Assembly: GCA_905479265.1 (NCBI GenBank)
Contig: CAJQLX010000022.1
Location: 48,823-112,822 of the forward strand
Reading direction: 5' to 3'
DNA length: 64,000 bases
From: an uncultured Alphaproteobacteria bacterium
GTDB taxonomy: Bacteria > Pseudomonadota > Alphaproteobacteria > UBA7985
Made by a program: the position numbers and the translations under genes. The number at the start of each line of letters is the position of its first letter. Position 1 is the stretch's first letter. Positions 1 through 10,001 of the stretch are shown piece by piece. Under the pieces are notes generated by a model. The model had not been told where the DNA came from, made no database searches, and saw only the letters and a list, made by a program, of their open reading frames with translations.

Positions 1-1433
1 TCGGAAGCTCTGACTTGGGGCAGGGCAATCCGGTGAATGTCGAGTACGTTTCGGCCAACCCCACTGGCCCTTTGCACCTGGGCCACGCACGCGGCGCGGT
101 TGTGGGTGATGTCATGGCGGCGTTGCTGGCCAAAGTCGGCTTTGGCGTCACGCGGGAATACTACATCAACGACGCAGGCGCGCAGGTAGACGTTCTGGGC
201 CGGACCGCTTTTGCCCGTTATCGCGAAGTGCTGGGCGAGACCATCACGCTGGAGGATGGCCAATACCCCGGCGAATACATGATCGACATCGCGCAAGCCC
301 TTGCGGACCGGGATGGCGACAAATGGTTGACCGCCAACGAAGACGAGTGGCTGCCTGAGTTCCGCGCCTTTGCGATTGACTACAACATGAACGAAGTGCG
401 CAGCACGCTGGCGCTGATGGACATCGACCAGCTCTATGTCAGCGAGCGCAGCATTGTCGATACGGGCGGGGTCGAGCGCGCGATTGGCAAGCTGACCGAT
501 CTGGGTTTGATGTATTGGGGCGTTCTTGAGCCACCAAAGGGCAAGAAGCCGGATGATTGGGAAGAGCGCGAGCAGCTGCTGTTCCGCTCGACCGCCTTTG
601 GCGACGACGTGGATCGCCCGCTGAAGAAGTCCGACGGCTCCTACACCTATTTCGCCAACGACATCGCCTATCATTACGACAAGCACATGCGTGGCTTTGC
701 AGAGCAGATTGACGTCTGGGGTGAAGATCACAAGGGCTACATCAAGCGGATGCAAGCCGCTGTCGCGGGCGTGACCGACAAGCAGGCCGCGCTAGAGATC
801 ATCATTTGTAACATTGTAAAGGTGTTCAAAAACGGTGAGCCGGTGAAGCTGTCCAAGCGCGCCGGTAACATCGTCACCTTGGAAAGTATGGTCCGCGAGA
901 TTGGCGCTTCAGCGCTGCGGTTCATCATGCTGACGCGGCGCAACAATGAAGTGCTGGAGTTCGATATCGCGGAAGTAACATCCGCCACCAAAGATAATCC
1001 CGTCTTTTATGTCCAATATGCACATGCACGTATTTCCAGTGCTTTACGGAAAGCAGTTGAGGTCTTTACGGATTCGCGAATCGATGATAAATCTTTATGC
1101 GATGCTGAATTTGCTCACCTGCGGACACGCGAAGAACAGCGACTTATATCGGTCGTTGCGCAGTTCCCTCGTATTGTAGAGAGCGCTGCTCTCGCTCGGG
1201 AACCTCATCGTGTGGCGTTTTATTTGAGTGACCTTGCCGGAGCCATTCATGGGCTTTGGGCTGCAGGGAATGTAGATCCAGCGCAAAGAATTGTTGTCGA
1301 CGACGATCTGCCGCTCACGCAAGCTCGCCTTGCGCTTATTAGAGCGGCTCAGATTACATTAGCGACCGGGTTGCGTCTTTTGGGCGTAGTGCCGGTTCAG
1401 GAGCTGCGCCGTAATGAGCAAGAGCTATTTTGA
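1..1433 (+). CDS. argS: Arginine--tRNA ligase (5' end cut by window)
   Basis: Class I arginyl-tRNA synthetase, charging tRNA-Arg in the cytoplasm. The frame is open through base 1, so the true start lies upstream; about 475 residues are visible of a family that is usually near 580. The HIGH-type motif reads HLGHARG and the KMSKS-type motif reads VKLSKRAG, both where class I enzymes have them, and the C-terminal part is the helical anticodon-binding domain. The stop overlaps the next gene by 20 bases. From about base 980 the codon choice becomes clearly more AT-rich than in the first two thirds (see findings). Confidence 0.97.
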   Translation, partial: GSSDLGQGNPVNVEYVSANPTGPLHLGHARGAVVGDVMAALLAKVGFGVTREYYINDAGAQVDVLGRTAFARYREVLGETITLEDGQYPGEYMIDIAQALADRDGDKWLTANEDEWLPEFRAFAIDYNMNEVRSTLALMDIDQLYVSERSIVDTGGVERAIGKLTDLGLMYWGVLEPPKGKKPDDWEEREQLLFRSTAFGDDVDRPLKKSDGSYTYFANDIAYHYDKHMRGFAEQIDVWGEDHKGYIKRMQAAVAGVTDKQAALEIIICNIVKVFKNGEPVKLSKRAGNIVTLESMVREIGASALRFIMLTRRNNEVLEFDIAEVTSATKDNPVFYVQYAHARISSALRKAVEVFTDSRIDDKSLCDAEFAHLRTREEQRLISVVAQFPRIVESAALAREPHRVAFYLSDLAGAIHGLWAAGNVDPAQRIVVDDDLPLTQARLALIRAAQITLATGLRLLGVVPVQELRRNEQELF

Positions 1434-3348
1434 ACGCCGTATTTTTGGTGAAGGTGATAACGCCGACGCCAATCAGGAAAACGCCCCAACGCTGGGGTCG
1501 TTGAAATCCGAAAATCTGACTGCGCCCTCGCAGCCGTATCGCTTTGGTGCGAGCCGAAAAGGCATTCGCCCTGCGATCACAGCGCCGGAGCCTGAACAGG
1601 CTCAGGTCCAGCCAGAATTCGAACAGCCGGGTTTTGGCTGGGAAGCATCCAACGAATTACGCAGTCGCTTAGGCATGACCGCAGAAGCGCCGATGGAAGA
1701 AACGGCTGCGCCCGTTTGGGACGCGCAGACCGCAGCGCCAGAAGAAATCCAACAGCATGTCGCGGAACAAGAGCGTCTGATGGACGACTTAACCGGCTAC
1801 CAGAGCAGCGAAGAGCCTTATCCGCTCGGCGCGCCACAGCCGTCGCTGGCGACCGAGCCGGACGAGCCGTCTTTTGGCTTCCACGGTGGTCGTGACTTCG
1901 ACGAACCGCAGCATACGCCGCCCAGCACGCCGTCTTTCCAAGCTGCGCCTGTCGCGACAACAGCAACCCATGCTGTCAGCCCAGCTGCTGCGCCGCAAAG
2001 TGCGGTGACAGAGCCTCGCATGGCTTCTGCTTCTGCCATCCGTGCGGGTGAGCGAGTGAACCTCAGCGATCAGCGCGCCGGTCCGTCCGTGCAGCCTAAT
2101 CATTACGTTTCCACCGACGCGCAAGCAGCCGAGCGCCGTCCATCCGGTCCGCTGGGGCCAGCTGGTCGAAAGGCCACGGCAAATCCCTTGGCCGGTGCTG
2201 CGGCATCCCGTGAAACGCAACGGCGCAAGCCTGCGCCAATTCGGACCGAGCGGCGTGGAAATTCTGCTTTGCCATCGCGACCACCAAAGCGTGATCGCAA
2301 AAAGGGTGGCGGCGCGTTCATGTTTATCCGCAATGGCATGATGGCCGTGGTGATGCTGCTCGGGCTTGGGCTGCTCATGTCCGTCAGTTACGCCGCGTTT
2401 AAAGGCATTGGCCAATCGCAGAATGACGATGCGCTGGTTCTGCTGGCGCCAGAAGGTCCGATCAAATTGCGCCCGGACGAAGCCGGCATTGACCCCAATG
2501 TTGCCGCCGGACGCTCGTTTGAGACTGATTTATCGGTGCTGACCAACCCACGCGGTGTTCTGGAGCCATCCGACGACCGCTACGCCAGTGATGCGGGTGA
2601 CGCGCCAACCATGACGATGAACTTTGGTGGTCAGTCCCTGATTGTTCCGCAAATTGACAGCGCGCGAGCGCCGGTGACCCTTGAGCCCATCACAGAAGTT
2701 GCCGTGGCAGCGCCGGCGGAAAGTGCGACACCAGCCGCCCTCACGCCTGCTCCAGCAGCTGAAGTGGCACCACTGACAGCGCCTGCGGATGAAGAGCCTT
2801 TGGCCGACGCTTCACCACTGGCAAACGGCTTGATTGACGTGATTCCCAAAACACGCGGCACCGTGCCTTTGACCTATGAAGGCTTCGCCCGAACCGTTCA
2901 GGCAAGCGCTCAGGTGACAACGATGACGCCAACGCTGTTGGCTTCAACGGCGGTGCTGACGCCATCAAACACGGCGTCTGCGCAAACCGTTCAGTTGACG
3001 GGGCAGCGCGGCAGCGTTTCCCAAACAGCGTCCATTGATCCCGCTTCTGGCCTGCCAACCACGCCGCAATCACCGGGTTTGTCGGGTGCAGCCGTCATTG
3101 CGCCCTTTGGCATTCAGCTTGCCTCCCTGCGGACCGAGCAACAGGCAAAAGTGCTTTGGGAGCGGTTGCAGGACAAGTATCCATCGCTGCTCGGTGGCCT
3201 ATCGAGCCGCGTTGTTAAATACGACTCGACCTCTCGTGGGATCTTCTATCGCCTGCAAGCCGGTCCAATGCCGACGAAAATCACCGCTGTCGATTTCTGT
3301 GTGAAGCTTAAGGTCGCCGGTCAGGAATGTTTTTTCGTCCGCGGCTAG
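1414..3348 (+). CDS. SPOR domain-containing membrane protein
   Basis: A 644-residue protein with a long low-complexity N-terminal region rich in Pro, Ala, Gln and Glu, which is presumably cytoplasmic. One membrane segment lies at about residues 302-328, followed by a second disordered stretch and a C-terminal SPOR domain from about residue 561. SPOR domains bind denuded septal peptidoglycan, so a role near the division site is likely. The start ATG lies inside argS, so the two are probably co-translated. The neighbourhood (argS before, scpA after) is the usual one in alphaproteobacteria, except that nagZ, often found next, is absent here. Confidence 0.88.
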   Translation: MSKSYFERRIFGEGDNADANQENAPTLGSLKSENLTAPSQPYRFGASRKGIRPAITAPEPEQAQVQPEFEQPGFGWEASNELRSRLGMTAEAPMEETAAPVWDAQTAAPEEIQQHVAEQERLMDDLTGYQSSEEPYPLGAPQPSLATEPDEPSFGFHGGRDFDEPQHTPPSTPSFQAAPVATTATHAVSPAAAPQSAVTEPRMASASAIRAGERVNLSDQRAGPSVQPNHYVSTDAQAAERRPSGPLGPAGRKATANPLAGAAASRETQRRKPAPIRTERRGNSALPSRPPKRDRKKGGGAFMFIRNGMMAVVMLLGLGLLMSVSYAAFKGIGQSQNDDALVLLAPEGPIKLRPDEAGIDPNVAAGRSFETDLSVLTNPRGVLEPSDDRYASDAGDAPTMTMNFGGQSLIVPQIDSARAPVTLEPITEVAVAAPAESATPAALTPAPAAEVAPLTAPADEEPLADASPLANGLIDVIPKTRGTVPLTYEGFARTVQASAQVTTMTPTLLASTAVLTPSNTASAQTVQLTGQRGSVSQTASIDPASGLPTTPQSPGLSGAAVIAPFGIQLASLRTEQQAKVLWERLQDKYPSLLGGLSSRVVKYDSTSRGIFYRLQAGPMPTKITAVDFCVKLKVAGQECFFVRG

Positions 3349-3446
3349 GGGCTGCGCTGTGAATTTTGGCGTCTAGGCTGGGGAAGTTTCACTTATCCCC
3401 AGCCGCCTGAATTCCCAATTCAAGGGCTTTCGCCTATAGCGGAAGC

Positions 3447-4289
3447 ATGGATAAATCCTCGCATAATGCTGAAAATGATCCGGACTTTGAGGACGACGGT
3501 GGTGCGCCGCGTTCCAATGGTGGTCTGTTTTTAAAGCTCGAAGGCTATGAGGGGCCGATCGACCTGTTGCTTGATTTGGCACGGGATCAGAAGGTCGATC
3601 TTACTCAGATTTCCATCCTCGCTTTGGTCGATCAGTATTTGCGCTTCATGCATATGGCAAAGAAGCAGCGCTTGGACCTGGCTGCTGAATACCTCGTAAT
3701 GGCGGCATGGCTGGTTTATCTGAAATCCAAAATCCTCCTGCCCTCAACGGCGGAAGAAGCGATTGCGGCGGCAGAGTCTGCTGAGGCGATTGCGTTCCGG
3801 TTGCAGCGGCTCGCAGCGATGCAAAAGGCGGCTGAAGAGGTCTTTAACCTGCCGCAACGTGGCGATCAGCGGTTCGAGCGTGGGCCGGTTTTCAAGATCA
3901 AAAACCGGGTTGAAACCCGTCTGGATGTCGAGCTTTACCACCTGCTCCGCGCCTATGCGCTGGTGCAGAATCGCCATACGGCGGTGGATCGCGCCGTACG
4001 CAAGATCCCGGTTTATTCGCTGGAAGAAGCCGTCAAGAACCTGTCGCGCTTGGTTGGACGGCCCATCCCCAGTTGGCGCACACTTTCTTCGTTCATGCCG
4101 ATCAACATCAGCTCCCCCAACAAGCGCCGCTCCGCACGCGCCTCGTTTTTCGCGGCCAGTCTGGAATTGGCCCGCCGGGGTGAGATTTCGCTGCGGCAAG
4201 AGGGTGCGTTTGGTGACATCTACTTGAAAACGCCCGAGGGCCGGGAATTCGACCTTGATGATGCGGGCGAGTGGGAGCGTGGTGAATGA
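3447..4289 (+). CDS. scpA: Segregation and condensation protein A
   Basis: Kleisin subunit of the SMC–ScpAB condensin complex, which compacts and segregates chromosomes. The 280-residue length is normal. The N-terminal kleisin signature is visible in GYEGPIDLLLDLARDQKVDL followed by the helical region that binds the SMC neck, and the C-terminal winged-helix part includes the EISLRQEGAFGDIYL stretch. The gene overlaps scpB by four bases (ATGA), which implies translational coupling. The 98 bases before it hold no gene. Confidence 0.95.
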   Translation: MDKSSHNAENDPDFEDDGGAPRSNGGLFLKLEGYEGPIDLLLDLARDQKVDLTQISILALVDQYLRFMHMAKKQRLDLAAEYLVMAAWLVYLKSKILLPSTAEEAIAAAESAEAIAFRLQRLAAMQKAAEEVFNLPQRGDQRFERGPVFKIKNRVETRLDVELYHLLRAYALVQNRHTAVDRAVRKIPVYSLEEAVKNLSRLVGRPIPSWRTLSSFMPINISSPNKRRSARASFFAASLELARRGEISLRQEGAFGDIYLKTPEGREFDLDDAGEWERGE

Positions 4290-4948
4290 CCGATTTCAAC
4301 ACCCTGAGACTGATTGAAGCCCTGCTGTTTGCCTCCAAGGATCCAGTGCCGGCGACCGTGCTTGCTGCGCAAATCCCAGAAGGGGAAGACGTTGGCGAGA
4401 TTCTGGAAACGCTGCAATCACACTATTCCAACCGCGGAATTGTGCTGGAGAACGCGGGCAATGCTTGGGCGTTTCGGACAGCATCAGACTTGGCCGGCGA
4501 CCTCGCCATCCAGCGTGTTGCCAGTCGCCGGTTGAGCCGTGCCGCGATGGAGACGATGGCGATCATCGCCTACCACCAGCCCGTCACCCGCGCTGAGATT
4601 GAAGACATCCGCGGTGTGGCTGTTGCAAAGGGCACCGTGGATACGCTGCTTGAAGCCGGCTGGATCAAGCCGCGCGGACGAAAGCAGACGCCGGGTCGCC
4701 CGCTGATGTGGGGCACCACAGACGCTTTTCTGGATCATTTCGGCCTGTCGACGGTGAAAGAATTGCCCGGCATGGACGAACTCAAGGCCGCCGGCTTGCT
4801 CGACAAGCGCGAAGGCCTCGCATCTCTCCCAACGTCTGAGGAAGACAATGAAGATGAAACCGAAACCGAGCTGGAAATGGAAGACGGCGAAGAAGCGGTC
4901 GACGCAGGCACGTCGGCGGACGTCATCCAACTGGATCAAGCCCGCTGA
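4286..4948 (+). CDS. scpB: Segregation and condensation protein B
   Basis: Tandem winged-helix partner of ScpA in the SMC condensin complex. Hallmarks include LIEALLFASKDPV at the N terminus and METMAIIAYHQPVTRAEIE in the middle, followed by the second winged-helix domain with RGRKQTPGRPLMWGTT. The last 40 residues are a very acidic tail, which is variable in the family. It begins inside the scpA stop and is followed by a 239-base gap before tatA, so the tat genes probably have their own promoter. Confidence 0.95.
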   Translation: MTDFNTLRLIEALLFASKDPVPATVLAAQIPEGEDVGEILETLQSHYSNRGIVLENAGNAWAFRTASDLAGDLAIQRVASRRLSRAAMETMAIIAYHQPVTRAEIEDIRGVAVAKGTVDTLLEAGWIKPRGRKQTPGRPLMWGTTDAFLDHFGLSTVKELPGMDELKAAGLLDKREGLASLPTSEEDNEDETETELEMEDGEEAVDAGTSADVIQLDQAR

Positions 4949-5187
4949 AAAGCGTTCTGGCCAATAATATAATTTTCGCGAAAAAAGTTGTCCGTTTGCG
5001 GCTTCATTGCTAGTGCAGAAGATGCAAATTCGTTCTGAATGGCTTGACCCTTACCAAGGGTGAGGCCGGAACGGGAATAACAACATTGTTGCTGTTGCGC
5101 GTTGTGGTTTGATGCCCCATATCAAATCAAACAGTTCAGCCTCGCGCGCACCTGAGGCGACATTAATCCACTTTTGGAGGAAATATC

Positions 5188-5448
5188 ATGGGTCTCGGTG
5201 GTCTCGGTAATCCTATCGTTCTTCTCATTCTGCTGGCTATTGTACTGCTGATTTTCGGTGGTCGCGGTCGTATCCCAAATCTCATGGGTGACATGGCCAA
5301 GGGCATCAACGCGTTTCGTTCGGGTCTGAAAGACGACAAGAAGGGCGAAGAAGCCGAAGCAGAAGCTGACGAGCCTGCGAAGACAATCGATCACGATCAA
5401 ACTGCTGAAACGGTTAAGACTGAGACCGGCAGCAAAGAGAGCGCTTAA
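5188..5448 (+). CDS. tatA: Sec-independent translocase protein TatA
   Basis: Pore-forming subunit of the twin-arginine translocase, which exports folded proteins across the inner membrane. The 86-residue protein has one N-terminal transmembrane helix ([17 protein letters not shown]), the FGGRGRIP turn at the position of the family's FG motif, an amphipathic helix ([16 protein letters not shown]) and an acidic tail. A strong ribosome-binding site (GGAGG) lies 7 bases before the ATG. It is first of a tatA–tatB–tatC run. Confidence 0.93.
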   Translation: MGLGGLGNPIVLLILLAIVLLIFGGRGRIPNLMGDMAKGINAFRSGLKDDKKGEEAEAEADEPAKTIDHDQTAETVKTETGSKESA

Positions 5449-5499
5449 GCGCCAATCTTCGCCGTTGACGTGTTGCTTTTTCTAGCCTGAGGAACCGCT

Positions 5500-5886
5500 G
5501 TGTTTGGCCTGGGAATGACCGAAATGATCGTGATTGGCGGCATAGCGCTGCTGGTCGTTGGTCCCAAAGATCTGCCCAAGGTCTTTAAGGGCATCGCTGC
5601 GGTTATGAAGCAGATCCGCAAGCTGACGCGTGAATTCCAAGGCGTGGTCAACGACATGATCCGCGAAAGCGATCTCGATGATCTGCGCAAAGAAGCCCAA
5701 GATCTTCGTAAAAGCATCGACCCAACCTCCGAAATTCGCGAAGCGATGCAGGAGGTTGAGGACGATGTGCGGGAGACCTCGAAGTCTGTAAATCCCAAAG
5801 ACCTTTGGCAGCCTGATCCCGCGCCCATCAAACCGGCTGCGGAAAGCAAACCCGCACCAGCCCCCAAGTCTGAGGCATCGTCCTAA
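5500..5886 (+). CDS. tatB: Sec-independent translocase protein TatB
   Basis: Receptor subunit that works with TatC to bind twin-arginine signal peptides. It is 128 residues long and starts with GTG, supported by GAGGAA just upstream. The sequence begins MFGLGMTEMIVIGGIALLVVG, the typical TatB start, with the conserved GPKDLPK turn after the membrane helix. A longer charged amphipathic helix and a Pro/Ala-rich tail follow. It lies 51 bases after tatA and three bases before tatC. Confidence 0.94.
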   Translation: MFGLGMTEMIVIGGIALLVVGPKDLPKVFKGIAAVMKQIRKLTREFQGVVNDMIRESDLDDLRKEAQDLRKSIDPTSEIREAMQEVEDDVRETSKSVNPKDLWQPDPAPIKPAAESKPAPAPKSEASS

Positions 5887-5889
5887 CCC

Positions 5890-7185
5890 ATGAGTGACGA
5901 CAAAAAGCCCGGCGGCATTTCCCGTGTCGCTTCGCAAATGCAGTCCATGTTCCGGAAGAAAGCTGAAGAAACCAAGCTGGAAACAGAAGCGGGGCAGGGG
6001 CCGAAGTACCTTTATTCGGACGTGAAAGATACGGTGATCGGGACAGAAGAAGACCCGAGCCAAGCGCCGTTGATGGAGCACCTCAAGGAACTGCGACAGC
6101 GCTTGTTCGTCTTTGTCGCTGTGTTCTTTGCGCTGACCATCGGCGCGTTCTTTCTCGCGAAGCCAATTTACCTGTGGCTGGCACGCCCGATTATTGCGGT
6201 TTTTGAGCGCAATGGTTTACCGACTGTGTTCATCGTCACCAGTCCTTTCGAGAAATTCTTCGCTGACTTCACGCTGGCACTGTTTGTCGGATTGACGCTT
6301 ACACTGCCTGTGTTGCTGTACCAAATTTGGCGGTTTATCGCGCCGGGGCTGTACAACAATGAAAAGGGCGCGATGCGGCCTTTCTTGGTGGCATCCCCAA
6401 TCCTGTATTGGGTTGGTATCAGCTTCGTTTACTTCGTTGTGATGCCGATGGCGTTCAACTTCCTTATCGGCTACGCGCTGGACGGCGGCGAGTTTAACCT
6501 GTCTCGCAACGCGACTGAGTTTAACGCGGTGCTGGAAACATTCCGGACCGTGTCCGAAACCTTCTTTGCGATGAATCCGGCCGAAGTTGCCAAAGAGGAG
6601 TTCATCAAAGCCGGTGAGGACTATCGAGCCGCGCTGCGTGATATGGCCCAACTGCGCCCGCTGGATAAAGTAACCATCGACCCACAGACCAAGATTGCCG
6701 ATTACCTGCGTGATTCCATGCGGATGCTGATCGGCGGCGGCCTCGGCTTCCAGCTGCCTGTGGCGCTTACGCTCATGGTGCGCTCGGGGCTGGTGTCTAC
6801 GGATTTCCTCAAACGGAACCGCAAGTTTGCGGTGCTTATTCTGTTTATCCTCTCCGGTGTGCTGACCCCACCCGACATCATCTCCCAAGCCATGCTCGGC
6901 GGTCCCATGTACCTGCTGTATGAAGTAGCGATTTTGATCGGTGGCCGTATCGAAAAGCATCAGCGGGCCAACAACCCCTATTGGGATGGCGGCGAGCCGG
7001 ATTCTGACGCAGACGAAGATGACGACGGGGAAGAAAACTCGATTGGTGGCGATCAGCCAGGTCCGGACATGGACGATGACGAGCTGTTTGCGCCTTTGGA
7101 TGATGAAGAGCCTCGCATCCTGAAATCGACGCCTGAACCCTCGGGTGATGAGGGCTTTGTGAAGCCCGATCCCAACGACGACTAG
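5890..7185 (+). CDS. tatC: Sec-independent translocase protein TatC, extended form
   Basis: Polytopic core of the twin-arginine translocase. At 431 residues it is much longer than the usual 250-300. There are three additions: about 58 charged residues before the conserved MEHLKELRQRL start, an insertion in the second periplasmic loop (roughly residues 198-278, where about 25 are usual), and a very acidic C-terminal tail of about 70 residues. The six membrane segments and the conserved LTPPDIISQ and YEVAILI motifs are intact, so the core should be functional. It is the last tat gene; a 148-base gap follows. Confidence 0.93.
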   Translation: MSDDKKPGGISRVASQMQSMFRKKAEETKLETEAGQGPKYLYSDVKDTVIGTEEDPSQAPLMEHLKELRQRLFVFVAVFFALTIGAFFLAKPIYLWLARPIIAVFERNGLPTVFIVTSPFEKFFADFTLALFVGLTLTLPVLLYQIWRFIAPGLYNNEKGAMRPFLVASPILYWVGISFVYFVVMPMAFNFLIGYALDGGEFNLSRNATEFNAVLETFRTVSETFFAMNPAEVAKEEFIKAGEDYRAALRDMAQLRPLDKVTIDPQTKIADYLRDSMRMLIGGGLGFQLPVALTLMVRSGLVSTDFLKRNRKFAVLILFILSGVLTPPDIISQAMLGGPMYLLYEVAILIGGRIEKHQRANNPYWDGGEPDSDADEDDDGEENSIGGDQPGPDMDDDELFAPLDDEEPRILKSTPEPSGDEGFVKPDPNDD

Positions 7186-7280
7186 CGCTCCATCGTGTGC
7201 CCCTGACAATTGGACACACCAGATCATCCGCATGAAAGTGTGTATGACGGTTGAAAGCTGCGTCTTGCGCTTCTATTTTG

Positions 7281-7307
7281 GGAATAGGACTAACGCGGTC
7301 CGATTCC
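7281..7307. promoter_or_regulatory. Operator-like dyad upstream of the SUF regulator
   Basis: An inverted repeat with arms GGAATAGGAC (7281-7290) and GTCCGATTCC (7298-7307), matching at 9 of 10 positions around a 7-base spacer. It ends 26 bases before the start of the Rrf2-type regulator. Its symmetry, size and position fit a dimer-binding operator for autoregulation of the suf operon. The binding protein is inferred, not shown. Confidence 0.6.
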
Positions 7308-7333
7308 TGAAATGATGGAAGCGATCAAAGCTC

Positions 7334-7783
7334 ATGAAGCTGTCACGTCTAACAGATTATGCCGTGATTTTGCTGACCAAACTGTCGTTTGGTGATGGCG
7401 AGCCCGCTTCGGCTGCTCGGCTTTCTGAAGATTTGATGCTGCCACAGCCGACCGTGTCTAAGTTGCTGAAGATGCTGACAAAGGCGAACTTGGTTGCCTC
7501 ACAGCGCGGTGCGGCGGGTGGTTACTCGCTCACGCGGAACGCTGGCAAGATCAGCATCGGCGACGTGATCGCCGCCATCGAGGGGCCGGTCGCACTGACG
7601 GCCTGCATCGATGAAAGCGAAGAAGATGTTTGCGGCGTTCAGTCGTTTTGCGGCATGCGCGGGAATTGGGTGCTGGTCAACGCTGCGGTGAATGAGGCGT
7701 TGAATAAGGTTACACTGTCGGACATGGCGCCGGCTTGGATGAACATGTTTGGACCGGTCGATCCGGTCGTTGAGAAGGCTTAA
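7334..7783 (+). CDS. Rrf2-family SUF operon regulator
   Basis: An IscR/Rrf2-type repressor of 149 residues with an N-terminal winged helix (MKLSRLTDYAVILLTKLS; recognition helix near PQPTVSKLLKML). The three cysteines expected to hold a [2Fe-2S] cluster are C91, C100 and C106, spaced x8 and x5. As first gene of the operon it probably senses Fe-S status and represses the genes that follow. The dyad at 7281-7307 is its likely site. It belongs to the SUF-specific branch found in alphaproteobacteria rather than to classical IscR, judging by context. Confidence 0.92.
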   Translation: MKLSRLTDYAVILLTKLSFGDGEPASAARLSEDLMLPQPTVSKLLKMLTKANLVASQRGAAGGYSLTRNAGKISIGDVIAAIEGPVALTACIDESEEDVCGVQSFCGMRGNWVLVNAAVNEALNKVTLSDMAPAWMNMFGPVDPVVEKA

Positions 7784-7789
7784 CCGACC

Positions 7790-9255
<1,466 letters not shown>

Positions 9256-9259
<4 letters not shown>

Positions 9260-9993
9260 CGTTGCTGTCCGTCAACATCAACAAAATTGCTCTGCTGCGG
9301 AATTCACGCGGGACAGGAACGCCGGATCTTGTCGACGGCGCCAGACTCGCGATTGCGGGTGGCGCGCAGGGGATCACGGTGCACCCCCGTGAAGACCAGC
9401 GGCACATCACGCTGGATGATGTCATCAGCATCGCGACGTTGCCGGAAATCAAATCTGGTGCCGTCGAGTACAACGTCGAAGGCGATATTCGCGACGACCT
9501 GTTCAACATGGTCCGCGTGGTAAAGCCCACGCAGTTCACCGTCGTTCCCGTGATTGCGGGTGAGGTGACATCCTCGCGCGGTTGGCGCGCGTACGACGAT
9601 CACGACGGCTTGGAATACTGGGCGGCGGAAATGCGCGAAGCGGGCATTCGGACGGCGGTGTTTGTCGATCCCGACCCGGTTTCGGTCGAGCTGGCTGCGG
9701 CGTGTACCATTGAGGCTGTTGAAATCTACACCGGCGATTATGCCGCGGCGCACGAGCGGGGCGACTACGCCGAAGCGCTCGATGCCATCGAACAAGCTGC
9801 TGAAACCGCGCGAGCGCTGGGTTTGCGGCTCAACGGGGGTCACGACCTGACCATCCGAAACCTGGGGCCGCTGTGCTCACGGGTTGAATTTGACGAGTTT
9901 TCCATTGGTCATCACATCGCGACGGACGCCCTGTTTCGCGGGCTTTCTGATGCCGTGACTGACTTTAAATCTGCAGTTCCTGAAAGGGTCTGA
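9256..9993 (+). CDS. pdxJ: Pyridoxine 5'-phosphate synthase (PdxJ) inside the suf operon
   Basis: Condenses 1-deoxy-xylulose 5-phosphate with 1-amino-acetone 3-phosphate in the last ring-closing step of DXP-dependent vitamin B6 synthesis. The 245-residue TIM-barrel length is normal. Recognisable stretches are [38 protein letters not shown] and [12 protein letters not shown]. The first motif has N-K where the E. coli type has D-H; I recall the same variation in other alphaproteobacteria. It overlaps sufB and ends eight bases before sufC. Because SufS, encoded in this operon, is a PLP enzyme, the placement suggests co-production of enzyme and cofactor. Confidence 0.93.
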
Positions 9994-10001
9994 ACGAACA
10001 A

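Noticed and set aside
15..17. TTG at base 15 as the start of argS
   Set aside because: The frame is open to base 1 and about 100 N-terminal residues of the family are missing, so the gene is simply cut by the window edge.
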